Shown piece after piece: positions 30,301-39,016 of a stretch of 64,000 nucleotides of DNA (the first letter of the stretch is position 1; every line of letters starts with the position of its first letter). The stretch is taken from positions 80,092 to 144,091 of the forward strand of contig NZ_SGWV01000012.1 of the NCBI RefSeq assembly GCF_004216565.1, given 5' to 3'. Both the position numbers and the translations under genes were made by a program. Source of the stretch: Sphaerotilus mobilis (GTDB lineage Bacteria; Pseudomonadota; Gammaproteobacteria; Burkholderiales; Burkholderiaceae_C). A model generated the notes under the pieces. The model saw nothing but the letters and a program-made list of their open reading frames with translations, did not search any database and had not been told where the DNA came from.

Positions 30301-32137
30301 CAATTCACTCAACGGTGGTGCAGGAAGCGACACGCTGATTGGCGGCGATGGCAACGACGTGTATGTCCTTGACGTCCGGGCAGACGTGGTGACCGAATCC
30401 GCGGGTGGTGGCATCGATACGATTTACACGGATGTGAATCGGACGCTGGATGACAACGTCGAAAACCTGGTTCTGACGGGTACGGCCACCGTTGCCAATG
30501 GCAACTCGGCGAACAACGCTATCACCGGCAACGCGCTGGCCAACACGATCAGCGGTGGAGCCGGCCTGGATAGCATGGCCGGTGGTCTTGGCAATGACAC
30601 GTATTACGTGGACGTTGCCGGAGACGTGGTGACCGAAGTTGCAGGTGCAGGTACAGATACCGTCTACACGGATGCGAGTCGCACCTTGGATGCCAACGTT
30701 GAGAACTTGGTGCTGACGGGTGCAGCGACCGTCGGCACGGGCAACGTCCTGAACAACGTGATTACGGGTAACGCCCTGGCGAACACGTTGACGGGGGGTG
30801 CCGGAGTGGACTCACTCATTGGAGGCGCAGGCAATGACACGTACCACCTAGATGTGCGAGCGGATGTTGTGACCGAAGCGGAAGGTGCAGGCACCGATAC
30901 CATCCACACGGCAGCGAATCGCACACTCGACGCGAACGTTGAAAACATGGTGTTGACCGGAACTGCGATCGTTGGCAATGGCAATGCTTTGAACAATGTG
31001 ATCACTGGCAACGCCGTGGCCAATTCACTCAACGGTGGCGCAGGAAGCGACACGCTGATTGGCGGCGAGGGCGACGACGTGTATGTCCTTGACGTCCGCG
31101 CAGACGTGGTGACCGAATCCGCGGGTGGCGGGATCGACACGGTTTACACGGATGTGAATCGGACGCTCGATGACAACGTCGAAAACCTGGTTCTGACGGG
31201 TACGGCCACCGTTGCCAATGGCAACTCGGCGAACAACGCTATCACCGGCAACGCGCTGGCCAACACGATCAGCGGTGGAGCCGGCCTGGATAGCATGGCC
31301 GGTGGTCTTGGCAATGACACGTATTACGTGGACGTTGCCGGAGACGTGGTGACCGAAGTTGCAGGTGCAGGTACAGATACCGTCTACACGGATGCGAGTC
31401 GCACCTTGGATGCCAACGTTGAGAACTTGGTGCTGACGGGTGCAGCGACCGTCGGCACGGGCAACGTCCTGAACAACGTGATTACGGGTAACGCCCTGGC
31501 GAACACGTTGACGGGGGGTGCCGGAGTGGACTCACTCATTGGAGGCGCAGGCAATGACACGTACCACCTGGATGTGCGAGCGGATGTTGTGACCGAAGCA
31601 GCCGGCGCAGGCACTGATACTGTGTACACGGACGTCAATCGCACGCTGGATGACAACGTGGAGAACATGGTGTTGAGTGGGACGGCCTCGGTCGGAAATG
31701 GCAATGTCCTTGACAACTTGCTCACCGGTAACTCGCTTGCGAACACGCTGAGCGGCGGAGCGGGAAATGACACCCTGAGCGGGGGCGCCGGCGTTGATAC
31801 GCTCTATGGAGGTATTGGCAATGACGTGTTCCTTTTTGCGAGCGCCGACGGCGCAGGAAACTCCGACAATGTGGCAGATTTCGTTAGCGGCGTTGACAAG
31901 GTCAGCCTTGACGATGTCTTCTTCAATACGCTGGGCTTGCCAGGTGTGCTGGACGCGGCGCAGCTTCGAGTAGGAGCTGGTTTGACCGCTGCCACGGGAG
32001 CTGAACATTTGGTTTTCAATACCAGCACTGGCGCGCTCTACTACGATGCGGACGGTTCCGGCGGCGCTGCCGCCATGCAAGTTGCGACGCTGAATGGACT
32101 TACCGGTCTACTGGCGACTGATATCTTGATCAGCTGA
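27335..32137 (+). CDS. Large Calx-beta/RTX calcium-binding protein, probable type I secretion substrate
   Basis: 1600-residue secreted protein. Residues 1-350 hold three Calx-beta-like domains, each ending in an acidic turn such as IDNEA. From about residue 365 to 1490 there are glycine- and aspartate-rich RTX nonapeptide repeats of the GGxGxDxLx kind in blocks of about 80 residues, with linkers such as NVENLVLTG and NNVITGNALAN. The last 110 residues (NVADFVSGVDKVSLDD to LLATDILIS) resemble the C-terminal export region of such substrates. No Sec signal. GTG start. The function may be surface layer, adhesion or biofilm matrix. Confidence 0.93.
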   Translation: MATYITVDDVVFSEGDTTAVFNVRIHSDGTPAAAPFDITYAGQDGVSIGGVNFDLPASTVTIGPGDTTASITVNLPAVANIGNLFAGFQLQLSSVAADVLFSNNLVTATLVESSAATVALPVMTPGDVVVDESAGIATVYVTLDAPSASAVTVAYTTQNANATAGADYTTTSGTLTIAAGEMVGSFVIPITADSVIEGRELISVLLTSPSGATLSDDLVHVIIQDSSAALEASPTINVQGATVGENQGYVDFLVTLSAPSAADVTVQYSTTDGTALALDPGIATNDYVGVTAGSLTFAPGEVSKVVRILINDNSAVDATVLRSFTLGLSTASGGVLGTATATATLIDNEATVGNINHTASANGDILAGTVYGDSMQGGSGDDVLDGRAASDTMRGGAGNDIYIVEQDGGLVDEFVGFTAVDAGGNDTIITYRNNTTISTNVENMILGGSAAMGDGFSYGYGNASNNLIVGNSLRNWLEGRVGNDTLDGGVGNDTMYGGTGDDTYYVDHAGDAPCEYVGEGTDTVISSVDHRLGQNLTPDNVGVLDFLENLVLTGTANLTGTGNSLANHITGNDGNNRLDGAGGIDTLVGGLGDDTYVVDNTADVITENAGEGTETVEASASYTLGAELENLTLTGTGNINGTGNTGANTVTGNSGNNRLDGGAGADTLIGGAGNDTYVYDALDTITDTSGASDTLEIGQTYTVGTLGISGIENITLTGITDIDATGDANANVLTGNAGLNDLTGLGGNDTLDGLGGADNLIGGQGDDSYVYDAADTITEIAGQGSDTILTAASHVLATANVENVTLTGSANVDATGDAGANRLTGNGGNNRLDGLAGVDTLVGGAGNDTYVVDSSDTVTELAAEGTDTVEASVTHTLSANVENLVLTGVAAIDGTGNALNNVITGNAEANTLTGGGGVDSLIGGAGNDTYHLDVRADVVTEAEGAGIDTVHTAVSRSLDANVENMVLTGTAAVGNGNALNNVITGNALANSLNGGAGSDTLIGGDGNDVYVLDVRADVVTESAGGGIDTIYTDVNRTLDDNVENLVLTGTATVANGNSANNAITGNALANTISGGAGLDSMAGGLGNDTYYVDVAGDVVTEVAGAGTDTVYTDASRTLDANVENLVLTGAATVGTGNVLNNVITGNALANTLTGGAGVDSLIGGAGNDTYHLDVRADVVTEAEGAGTDTIHTAANRTLDANVENMVLTGTAIVGNGNALNNVITGNAVANSLNGGAGSDTLIGGEGDDVYVLDVRADVVTESAGGGIDTVYTDVNRTLDDNVENLVLTGTATVANGNSANNAITGNALANTISGGAGLDSMAGGLGNDTYYVDVAGDVVTEVAGAGTDTVYTDASRTLDANVENLVLTGAATVGTGNVLNNVITGNALANTLTGGAGVDSLIGGAGNDTYHLDVRADVVTEAAGAGTDTVYTDVNRTLDDNVENMVLSGTASVGNGNVLDNLLTGNSLANTLSGGAGNDTLSGGAGVDTLYGGIGNDVFLFASADGAGNSDNVADFVSGVDKVSLDDVFFNTLGLPGVLDAAQLRVGAGLTAATGAEHLVFNTSTGALYYDADGSGGAAAMQVATLNGLTGLLATDILIS
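30121..30840 (+). repeat. Internal 720-bp tandem repeat of the RTX gene, unit 1
   Basis: Encodes 240 residues made of three 80-residue RTX blocks. Bases 30449-30849 are identical to 31169-31569 (401 bases without a difference), while the flanks differ at scattered positions. This marks a recent duplication or gene conversion. Confidence 0.9.
30841..31560 (+). repeat. Internal 720-bp tandem repeat of the RTX gene, unit 2
   Basis: Second copy of the 240-residue unit. It is in frame, so the duplication lengthened the protein without breaking it. Divergence is confined to the first 330 or so bases. Confidence 0.9.
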
Positions 32138-32152
32138 AAATCCAATTCCTCA

Positions 32153-32180
32153 ACGAGCTGGCATTCATTTGCCAGCTCGT
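32153..32180 (+). other. Hairpin after the RTX gene
   Basis: A perfect ten-base stem (ACGAGCTGGC with GCCAGCTCGT) around an eight-base loop, 15 bases past the stop codon. No T run follows. It stands just ahead of the true terminator and may protect the 3' end of the mRNA. Confidence 0.6.
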
Positions 32181-32191
32181 AGCGGTCTCAA

Positions 32192-32219
32192 AGCCCGGCG
32201 AGTTCGCCGGGCTTTTTTC
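32192..32219 (+). terminator. Rho-independent terminator after the RTX gene
   Basis: GCCCGGCG pairs with CGCCGGGC across a four-base loop, with T-rich sequence directly after (six T). It ends the secretion operon, or the RTX gene if that has its own promoter in the 234-base gap upstream. Confidence 0.9.
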
Positions 32220-32638
32220 ATTCAGCGCACACCTACTTGCGTATGTGATTAGCGCTTGCCGAAGAGGCGCTCAAGAGCCTGATCAGTGAAGACCGCTATT
32301 GCAGAGCAAGTTCAATGGAGCTTGCGTCCGAAGCCCGCACAGAGTCGCCGCTCTTGGCGGATGTGACCTCGACTTCGGTCGTTCATCCTAGTCAATGGCA
32401 AGCTGCCCACCGCATGTGGCCGCCCGGTAAGTGGTTGAATGGGCCGTGACCTCGAAGCTCTATCGAACGATGTGCCATGCAGGTGGCGCACCGATAGCGG
32501 CTGGTGCAAAATGGCGAAGGCACGAAGTGGGCCTGCCTTTATTGGCTACAAGGCTAGATCGATCGAACAGTTAATGCGCAGATTCCAAGTTGAGATATTT
32601 GGTGTCGGGGATGCGCGACAAAGTTGAGGATGAAAATT
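32220..32638. other. Gene-free stretch before the Wzz-like gene
   Basis: About 420 bases with no convincing gene. Short open frames at 32312-32509 and 32439-32627 have no ribosome binding site or recognisable protein features. From about 32500 the GC content falls visibly, which marks the left boundary of the low-GC polysaccharide locus. The promoter for the Wzz-like gene should lie here. Confidence 0.5.
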
Positions 32639-33757
32639 ATGTCGGGCAATCAGGCCATCACAATCCTGGATATTTTCAAGATTCTGAGAAAACGATGGTT
32701 GTTTGTTGTATTTGGTCCATTGATAATCGGGGTTTCGGCGCTGGGTTTTAGCTTCATGATTACGCCAAAATATACGGCGAGTGCTCAAATCATGATTCCC
32801 CAAACACAGAGTACGGCAAGTGCATTGTTGGGGAGCCTCGGAGGGCTGGCGGGTGCTGCTGGCGGAGCAATCCCAGGCCTGAAAAATCCTGCTGATCAAT
32901 GGATTGGGTTGATGCGAAGCAGAACAGTAGGTGATGCCTTGGTCGATCGATTCTCGCTACTGGATCGTTATAAGAGAGTCCATCGATTCGAGGCGAGAGA
33001 GCAGTTGTCTATTCAAACTTCAATATCGTCAGGAAAAGATTCGCTGATTGATATTTCTGTTGAAGATGTCGACCCCAAGGTCGCAGCAGAGATGACTACG
33101 GCGTACATCGAAGAACTACAGAAGCTGAGTAAGTCACTCGCAGTTTCAGAGGCGGCGCAGCGAAGACTGTTTTTTCAGAAGCAGCTCGAAGAAGCCAAGG
33201 AGCAACTGCTTGCGGCAGAGCTCGCACTCCAGCGGGGGGGAGTAAGCGAGCAGGCCTTGATGGCGAGCCCAGAAACTGCCGTGGGCACAGTCGCACGTCT
33301 GAAGGCTCAAATTACCGCAGCAGAAGTCCAGATATCTGTCATGAGTGGGTCCATGACGGAAAACAACGCGCTTCTTCAAGCCAGTCGTCGTGAACTCGAT
33401 TCGTTGCGAGCGCAACTCGCTAGAGTGGACAGGCCGACGTCGAGTTCAGGCGCTTCCAAAGATATTCGAGCCAATGAAGCGTCCGGGGATGCTTATATCG
33501 CTCGGTTGAGGAACTTTAAGTACTACGAGACTCTTTTCGAATTAATGGCCCGACAGTACGAATTGGCCCGAGCGGATGAGGCGAAAGACGGTGCGCTTAT
33601 TCAGGTGGTCGATCCAGCACAGATCCCGGAATGGAAATCATCGCCGAAGCGAGGAATTATTGCGGTGATGTCTACCTTGAGCGGATTGATTGCATGTGTC
33701 GCAGCTGTCTTGATCTGGCACCAATACAAGGAGTCGCGTAGGGTTTCAGCCGGCTGA
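32639..33757 (+). CDS. Polysaccharide co-polymerase, Wzz-like chain-length regulator
   Basis: Inner-membrane protein that sets the length of Wzy-made polysaccharide. 372 residues with two membrane segments, about residues 24-46 (LFVVFGPLIIGVSALGF) and 340-360 (GIIAVMSTLSGLIACVAAVL), around a periplasmic coiled-coil body. Between them is the Wzz hallmark VVDPAQIPEWKSSPKRG. The start is ATG at 32639, nine bases after GAGG. There is no C-terminal tyrosine-kinase domain and no separate kinase gene nearby. It is transcribed away from the rest of the locus. Confidence 0.88.
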   Translation: MSGNQAITILDIFKILRKRWLFVVFGPLIIGVSALGFSFMITPKYTASAQIMIPQTQSTASALLGSLGGLAGAAGGAIPGLKNPADQWIGLMRSRTVGDALVDRFSLLDRYKRVHRFEAREQLSIQTSISSGKDSLIDISVEDVDPKVAAEMTTAYIEELQKLSKSLAVSEAAQRRLFFQKQLEEAKEQLLAAELALQRGGVSEQALMASPETAVGTVARLKAQITAAEVQISVMSGSMTENNALLQASRRELDSLRAQLARVDRPTSSSGASKDIRANEASGDAYIARLRNFKYYETLFELMARQYELARADEAKDGALIQVVDPAQIPEWKSSPKRGIIAVMSTLSGLIACVAAVLIWHQYKESRRVSAG

Positions 33758-33899
33758 GTGACCGGGTCTTTTATGAACTGATGTAGGACAGACAGCGAAA
33801 CTGTGTTGCATCAAAAGGATCCTAACCGAGCTTCAATCAGAAACCAGTGGGGTCACGGTGAGGCAATCTAAGGGGCGAGCGATCTAAGGAACTCTAAGG

Positions 33900-34985
33900 T
33901 TAGTTGATTGCCGCATTCACAAATACATCTGCGACCTGATCCCAGTTGGTAGGAAGCTTGCTCGTTTGTACGGAATAGTTCGGCCACCAACCGCCATCAA
34001 GTTGTTGCTTAAGTTTCCACAATGCCTCCCTGAGGGATTCTGGGTCGTACGGGTCAAAGTAGACTGCTTGATCATTGCAAAGCGCTCTGGCGTACGGCAA
34101 GTCAGGGCAGACAATAGGTAGGCCGATCCACATGGCTTCGATCAATGGGAATCCGAAACTTTCCGTTAATGACAAAAATACAAGTGCGTCGGCCTTCTCG
34201 TACTGTCCGAGCATTTTCTCGGGTGTGAGGAAGTCCACGCAACTTATGCGATTGTCGAGAAGGTGTGAACCTGCTTCAGGTGCTATTGTTAGGATTACTT
34301 CTTTGATGGGCCAGTCGCCGTGGGCGATGCTTCCCAACATGCGATGGTTCTTGTGGGGGTATTTCTGTGCTGGGTAAAACAGCGTGAGATTGTTGTGATT
34401 GCTTGTCCGGGACGATCTCTTTAGTCTTGAATCGATTAGCCACTGTGGAACGGGCTGTGGGGCGACAATGATTGCGGACTCATTTATCCCGCGATAGGAT
34501 GAAAGTAGGGCGACCTTCATTGCGGCCGTTTGGACAATGAATCTGTGAACTCGCCTTGAATTGATCCTAAAGAGCAGCCTCGCTATCCGATATTTCAACG
34601 CTCGCTCTGTTTCGGGGCCGACTGTGAGGTGAGTCGTTTGAACGAAAACAGTCTGGCGAGCGTTGATGCGAATCGGAATGTCTCCAAGTACTAGGACTGG
34701 CGCGTCGCCGCGCCACTTCCACCCGCCGAATGTGCACTCCGCTATTCTCGATACTGCATTCGGAAGCCAGCGGTGATAAATGATGCACTTTCGTTCTGAG
34801 TCTGCAGCATACCTGCTGAGGTCACCGCGATCCGGTAGATGAATTTCAGTGATGTTGACGTCCGCCTGACGTTCGAGGGCGGGCAACAATGACTTCAGGA
34901 GTTGCACTGCACCAGCTCCCGCAACATTTGTCAGGTGTAGGCGCAACTCCGGAAGGTTTTGTTTTGCCATTGAGCTAGAAGACAA
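33900..34985 (-). CDS. Glycosyltransferase, group 1 family
   Basis: 361-residue GT-B enzyme. The C-terminal half has the donor-binding pattern FLSLTESFGFPLIEAMWIGLPIVCPD, followed by YARALCNDQAVYFDPYDPESL. A TTG start at 34985 has a well-placed GAGG site six bases upstream. An ATG at 34970 is possible but lacks one. Last gene on the minus strand of the locus. Sugar and acceptor cannot be told from sequence. Confidence 0.87.
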   Translation of the reverse strand: MSSSSMAKQNLPELRLHLTNVAGAGAVQLLKSLLPALERQADVNITEIHLPDRGDLSRYAADSERKCIIYHRWLPNAVSRIAECTFGGWKWRGDAPVLVLGDIPIRINARQTVFVQTTHLTVGPETERALKYRIARLLFRINSRRVHRFIVQTAAMKVALLSSYRGINESAIIVAPQPVPQWLIDSRLKRSSRTSNHNNLTLFYPAQKYPHKNHRMLGSIAHGDWPIKEVILTIAPEAGSHLLDNRISCVDFLTPEKMLGQYEKADALVFLSLTESFGFPLIEAMWIGLPIVCPDLPYARALCNDQAVYFDPYDPESLREALWKLKQQLDGGWWPNYSVQTSKLPTNWDQVADVFVNAAIN

Positions 34986-34993
34986 AAGTTACC

Positions 34994-36151
34994 TCAATAC
35001 CACGGACAAGCAGGTTTCGACCTTCGATTCAGGGTCGCTTCCAACACCTCTGACATGTAGGTGCCTGCCACTGCAGGAGCGAGCTTAGAGGCCGCTTCAC
35101 CTGTTGCTTGTCTGAACGAAGAGAGAAGCGTCGACTGCTCGATCAGTTGAATCAATATATTCACCAACTCGACATTGCTGTCGTCAAGTTGAAATACTCG
35201 GCCACATCCGAACTTCTCTAGTACAGAGCCCGCGCCAACGCGGTTGCTGCATAGTACCGGCGTTCCCGACTGTATCGCTTCGTTGACCACGACCCCCCAA
35301 CCGTCGTATCGGCTTGGCAAGACAAGCACGTCGTAGTCCCGAATGACAGTCTGAGCCAAACCGAAGGGAATTACACCGCGGTAGATCGAATGCTGGCTAT
35401 TCCATGTGAACAGATTTGGATCGCCCGGGCCGAATACGTCGAGGCGGATTGAACGTCCACTTGCATACACCCGATCGACGGACTCAAGTAGACCATCAAG
35501 GCCTTTGATCGCAATCAAGCTGCCGACGAAAATGACCTTTAGAGGCCGATTCGGTGGTTGCACCGGCTGGTGACTCATTGCTCCATCGATTTGGGGCACG
35601 AAGTATCCGAATGGAGCAATTTGACTTTCTTTGACTCCAAGAGATTGGTACTGAAGAGAAGCCAGTCGTGAAATCGCGAAAACTCCGCTGATCTTGCGAA
35701 GCAGGAGCAAGCTGTACAGCTTATAGATGAGCGGTCGAAACTTCGCCTTAATTTTCGAAAGAGAAGTTCCGTTGTCTGAAAGGTAGCCTGCCGCCTCCGT
35801 TGAGTAGGGTTCCGAGATCAGATGAACCTGCTCAATGCCTTTGAGTTGCGCCCAAAGCAGGGCGAGCATGAAAAGGCTGTTTTCGAAGGGACTCCCGAAC
35901 AGATGTATTGCATCTCGTCTTGATTCAAGGATGTGCCGAACGGCTCGCCATCGGCCTCGACCAGGGAGCGAGATGATGGCGAGGCCCGTTGTATCCGGCG
36001 CTGTCCAGCCTTGACGGCGTCGATCTTCGTGTTCTGTAGCTGCAACGACAACTTCAACTGTATTTCCCCAGGCTTCCTTGAGTGCCTTTAGCGTGTGCGA
36101 CTGGTGTGCTGTCAGCACAGGGTGCCAACTCACAATCTGAGGCCGGATCAT
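34994..36151 (-). CDS. Glycosyltransferase, group 1 family
   Basis: 385-residue GT-B enzyme. The nucleotide-sugar side has KVIFVGSLIAIKGLDGLLE, DVLVLPSRYDGWGVVVNEAIQSG and TPVLCSNRVGAGSVL. The N-terminal half opens with HPVLTAHQSHTLKALKEAWG. The ATG overlaps the stop of the preceding gene by four bases, so they are coupled. Specificity unknown. Confidence 0.88.
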   Translation of the reverse strand: MIRPQIVSWHPVLTAHQSHTLKALKEAWGNTVEVVVAATEHEDRRRQGWTAPDTTGLAIISLPGRGRWRAVRHILESRRDAIHLFGSPFENSLFMLALLWAQLKGIEQVHLISEPYSTEAAGYLSDNGTSLSKIKAKFRPLIYKLYSLLLLRKISGVFAISRLASLQYQSLGVKESQIAPFGYFVPQIDGAMSHQPVQPPNRPLKVIFVGSLIAIKGLDGLLESVDRVYASGRSIRLDVFGPGDPNLFTWNSQHSIYRGVIPFGLAQTVIRDYDVLVLPSRYDGWGVVVNEAIQSGTPVLCSNRVGAGSVLEKFGCGRVFQLDDSNVELVNILIQLIEQSTLLSSFRQATGEAASKLAPAVAGTYMSEVLEATLNRRSKPACPWY

Positions 36152-37332
36152 TTGGGTAGGTTAAAGAAAAATTGTTTCAGCTTTGGGCCAACTTGCGAGG
36201 AATCGCAAGCGCTGCGAGCGATGGCTTGACCATGAAGAGCGCGTACGCTTGATTCTTCGACAGAACTGACGATTTTCTGTAGCGCCACATAGATGGATTC
36301 CGGATCCTCTGAATGAACATACACGGCGCTTTCTCCGAAGATTAGCCGAACATCACTGATATCCGTCGTCACAAGTAACAAGCCGGCTGAAGCCATTTCA
36401 ATCACCTTGGAGGGGAATGTTGTATTTGCCAGTTGGCCGGTTGCTGGCTTCAGTGCAAGACCTACCTGACATCGCCGCACAATTGCTTGGTACTCTTCGT
36501 CAGTGGTGCGGCCATGGATGACGAGCCCACCCATTCCGATGTCTTTCCCGGCTCGCTGCGAGAACTCTGCGACGAGGTCACCCTTCCCTGAAATCTCGAG
36601 TGTCAGTTTTCTAGACCAAAGTGGGCGTCGCCTTTCAATCAAATCCAGGACCTGGATCATCGCGTCTGCGCCTGTTTCCTTGGAGATTGTTCCTCCGAGC
36701 AATATGTGAACCGAATCCTGCGTCCAGGACTTTTCGACGAACTCTTGTCCAACCGTGCCGTAGTAGCAGAGGATGTGCTTACTCGTTGTCTCCGATCTTA
36801 AGCCTTCACATGCAAGCATGGTTCCTCGGGAGCAGATACTTGCATAAACCAACTTCTTTAACTGTGTGAGCTTCTTCGTCAAAGGCCCCTGGCCTTCAAG
36901 TATCTCGCCATCCTCAATATCAAGAAATGCGGCGATGCCTCGTATTTTCGCAAATAGTAGAGCTGCTAGGTAGGCCGGCATTCTGTTGTAAAACATGATG
37001 ACCGTATTCCCGGGCATTCTCGCAAATTTATTCAAGGGAATGATTGCGGAAAGCAGCGTGAGAATAAGCGAGAGCAGGCGACTGTGCTCGAAGGGCAAGT
37101 AAATAACTGGGCAACTATTAATCCGCTTTACCTTGAAGCCGAAGAGTCGTCCTGATCCATCCTGTTTGCCACGGCCCAGGCTAACAATCCAGGGACGCAC
37201 CCCGACGGATCGCAATGAACGACACATCATGAACATTTTTCTAGATGCGGCGGGGCTGTCCGACGTTATGCCGCGCCTGATTCTCGTTTCATCATCTAGT
37301 GCATTGCATAAAACGATTAGTCGGTTCGTCAT
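36148..37332 (-). CDS. Glycosyltransferase, group 1 family
   Basis: 394-residue GT-B type enzyme with an N-terminus that fits the acceptor domain (MTNRLIVLCNALDDETRIRR). The C-terminal donor domain has LLGGTISKETGADAMIQVL, VQ-rich turns and FPSKVIEMASAGLLLVTTD, which corresponds to the usual E(x7)E region. Its start is ten bases beyond the acyltransferase stop. Specificity unknown. Confidence 0.82.
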   Translation of the reverse strand: MTNRLIVLCNALDDETRIRRGITSDSPAASRKMFMMCRSLRSVGVRPWIVSLGRGKQDGSGRLFGFKVKRINSCPVIYLPFEHSRLLSLILTLLSAIIPLNKFARMPGNTVIMFYNRMPAYLAALLFAKIRGIAAFLDIEDGEILEGQGPLTKKLTQLKKLVYASICSRGTMLACEGLRSETTSKHILCYYGTVGQEFVEKSWTQDSVHILLGGTISKETGADAMIQVLDLIERRRPLWSRKLTLEISGKGDLVAEFSQRAGKDIGMGGLVIHGRTTDEEYQAIVRRCQVGLALKPATGQLANTTFPSKVIEMASAGLLLVTTDISDVRLIFGESAVYVHSEDPESIYVALQKIVSSVEESSVRALHGQAIARSACDSSQVGPKLKQFFFNLPK

Positions 37333-37341
37333 CGACTCATC

Positions 37342-37845
37342 TCAGTTTAGTTTCCGAATCATCCTGCAAGGCACTCCGCCAGCGAGTGTGTTTGGTGGAA
37401 TGTCCTTTGTAACTACTGCTCCAGCGGCAATAACCGATCCTTCACCGATGGTTACGCCGCCCAGTATCAGGCATCCTGCCCCTATCCATACGCCGTCTCC
37501 AACGAAGATGTCTCTTGCGACACCGCTTCCAGCTCTCCGAAAACTCGTACCAATTTCATGGGACCCAGGAATAAAGCTTACACTTGGCCCTATATCGCAC
37601 CTACTTCCGATATGAATCGCGGCGGCAATATTTGAGTGAAACACTGATCGCGGACTGATCCAGGTCTCATCCCCAATTGAAATGAGCCCCCTACCGTAAA
37701 GCGCGCCGCCCCCACAGTATGAAACGTGTTTTCCCAGTTTAATATTGGCTAGTTTGAGTAGCTTTGATTTTAGTGAGAATGCCCCACTGACTGGGAGTGC
37801 AAAAAAAACAATTGTCAGGGCTGTTCGCAATATTGATATGAACAT
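37342..37845 (-). CDS. Left-handed beta-helix acyltransferase (WcaF/LacA type)
   Basis: Cytosolic O-acetyltransferase-type protein, likely decorating one sugar of the repeat. 167 residues with hexapeptide repeats: GRGLISIGDETWISPR, IHIGSRCDIGPSVSF and VGDGVWIGAGCLILGGVTIGEGSVIAAGAVV. The catalytic His is in the SFIPGSHEIG stretch. The start at 37845 (MFISILRTALTIV) lies one base after the polymerase stop. The longer reading of the frame runs back into that gene and is not used. Confidence 0.85.
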   Translation of the reverse strand: MFISILRTALTIVFFALPVSGAFSLKSKLLKLANIKLGKHVSYCGGGALYGRGLISIGDETWISPRSVFHSNIAAAIHIGSRCDIGPSVSFIPGSHEIGTSFRRAGSGVARDIFVGDGVWIGAGCLILGGVTIGEGSVIAAGAVVTKDIPPNTLAGGVPCRMIRKLN

Positions 37846-37846
37846 A

Positions 37847-39007
37847 TCAAAACAGGAAATAAAAGGGGGCGCCCCATCGCTCAAACTGACTCCATAGGCC
37901 CTCTGAGGATGGGGTTGAGATTGATTTGTATGTTCTTTGTGCAAGTACAATCAAAAACAAAATCCTGGCGTACTTGGCGTAAGGCAAAAGTGCTGAAAAT
38001 ATCAAATACCCAGGGATAACTGAGATGAACATAAGGCAGAGGCGAAAAGAAGCGCCCGGCACTTGCAGAAATGCAAAGTAAATAAGACAAAAAGCTAAGA
38101 CCGGGAACTTCCAGTTGCCGGCATTCCTGTTGTACGTATTTTTGGTCAGAAACAATATTGCTAATACGGACATAATAAAAATGCCATACAGCCAAACTGA
38201 CACACTTTCGCTGCTAAGTAGCCACCCAAGTCTTGCGCCGCCCTGGCTTTCTCCTTGAAGAATGAATTCCTCAATCGTGGTCAGGTCGAAGTACCATAAG
38301 ATCAATGCAAGTGGGATTAATCCGTAGTATTTTATTCGCCGTAAGGTGATGATTGAGAGAAACACTGGAATGGCCGATAAGTGAAATCCCCCGGCAATGG
38401 TTAGAAAGAGTGCGGCATGGCTTCTGCTCTGAGCGGTGAGTGCGTAAAGCATGACGACTACAGCATAGGTCTGTCGAACGATTTGAGTTGTGTTAAAGAG
38501 GGAGAATAGAAGCAGGGAGGCCCCTATGCAAGCTGCCTTGTTGCCTTCGTCTATAGATGCTGAATCTAGGCCGCGATACTCGAGCCAGAGATAGAAAGTG
38601 AAGGTGCAGAACAGGCATAGGAAAAACAGCACAAACTGTGGGCTGTCTTTGGGTCCGAAAAGCCCAATCGCGGCGAGTAGCGATGGAGTTAGTATTTCTA
38701 AGCCGCCGCCGTAAGAGAATAATTTCTCTAGATCTCCTGTGTGTAGGCTTTGATAGAGATCAAAGTATCTTATGAAGTCATCAGTTTCGACCTGAAAAAC
38801 CTCTCTGGAGGAAATCATTAGCGCGCCGCTGAAGACTGTGCTCAATGAAATAAGAATTCGCTCCTCTCTTTGGAGATGGTTGGACAGTCCGATAAGAATG
38901 GTTATGGATAAGCTCCATGCGAGTACAGGTGAGGTTGCGCAGATGATGTACGCGACCAATAGTATGTATGGCGTTGTGCTTAGCCAAGAGGTTTTTTCGC
39001 CCCTCAT
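37847..39007 (-). CDS. EpsG-family polysaccharide polymerase (Wzy-like)
   Basis: 386-residue integral membrane protein with about ten to twelve hydrophobic helices, probably the polymerase joining lipid-linked repeats in the periplasm. The EpsG-like stretch is DDFIRYFDLYQSLHTGDLEKLFSYGG read in two parts, and a later IAGGFHLSAIPVFLSII holds the His seen in this family. Wzy proteins share little sequence, so the call leans on topology, these two stretches and the setting among flippase, Wzz-like and glycosyltransferase genes. Confidence 0.78.
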   Translation of the reverse strand: MRGEKTSWLSTTPYILLVAYIICATSPVLAWSLSITILIGLSNHLQREERILISLSTVFSGALMISSREVFQVETDDFIRYFDLYQSLHTGDLEKLFSYGGGLEILTPSLLAAIGLFGPKDSPQFVLFFLCLFCTFTFYLWLEYRGLDSASIDEGNKAACIGASLLLFSLFNTTQIVRQTYAVVVMLYALTAQSRSHAALFLTIAGGFHLSAIPVFLSIITLRRIKYYGLIPLALILWYFDLTTIEEFILQGESQGGARLGWLLSSESVSVWLYGIFIMSVLAILFLTKNTYNRNAGNWKFPVLAFCLIYFAFLQVPGASFRLCLMFISVIPGYLIFSALLPYAKYARILFLIVLAQRTYKSISTPSSEGLWSQFERWGAPFYFLF

Positions 39008-39016
39008 TTTGTTTTG

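Noticed and set aside
32312..32627. Short open frames before the Wzz-like gene
   Set aside because: No ribosome binding sites, no domain, and they overlap each other on opposite strands.
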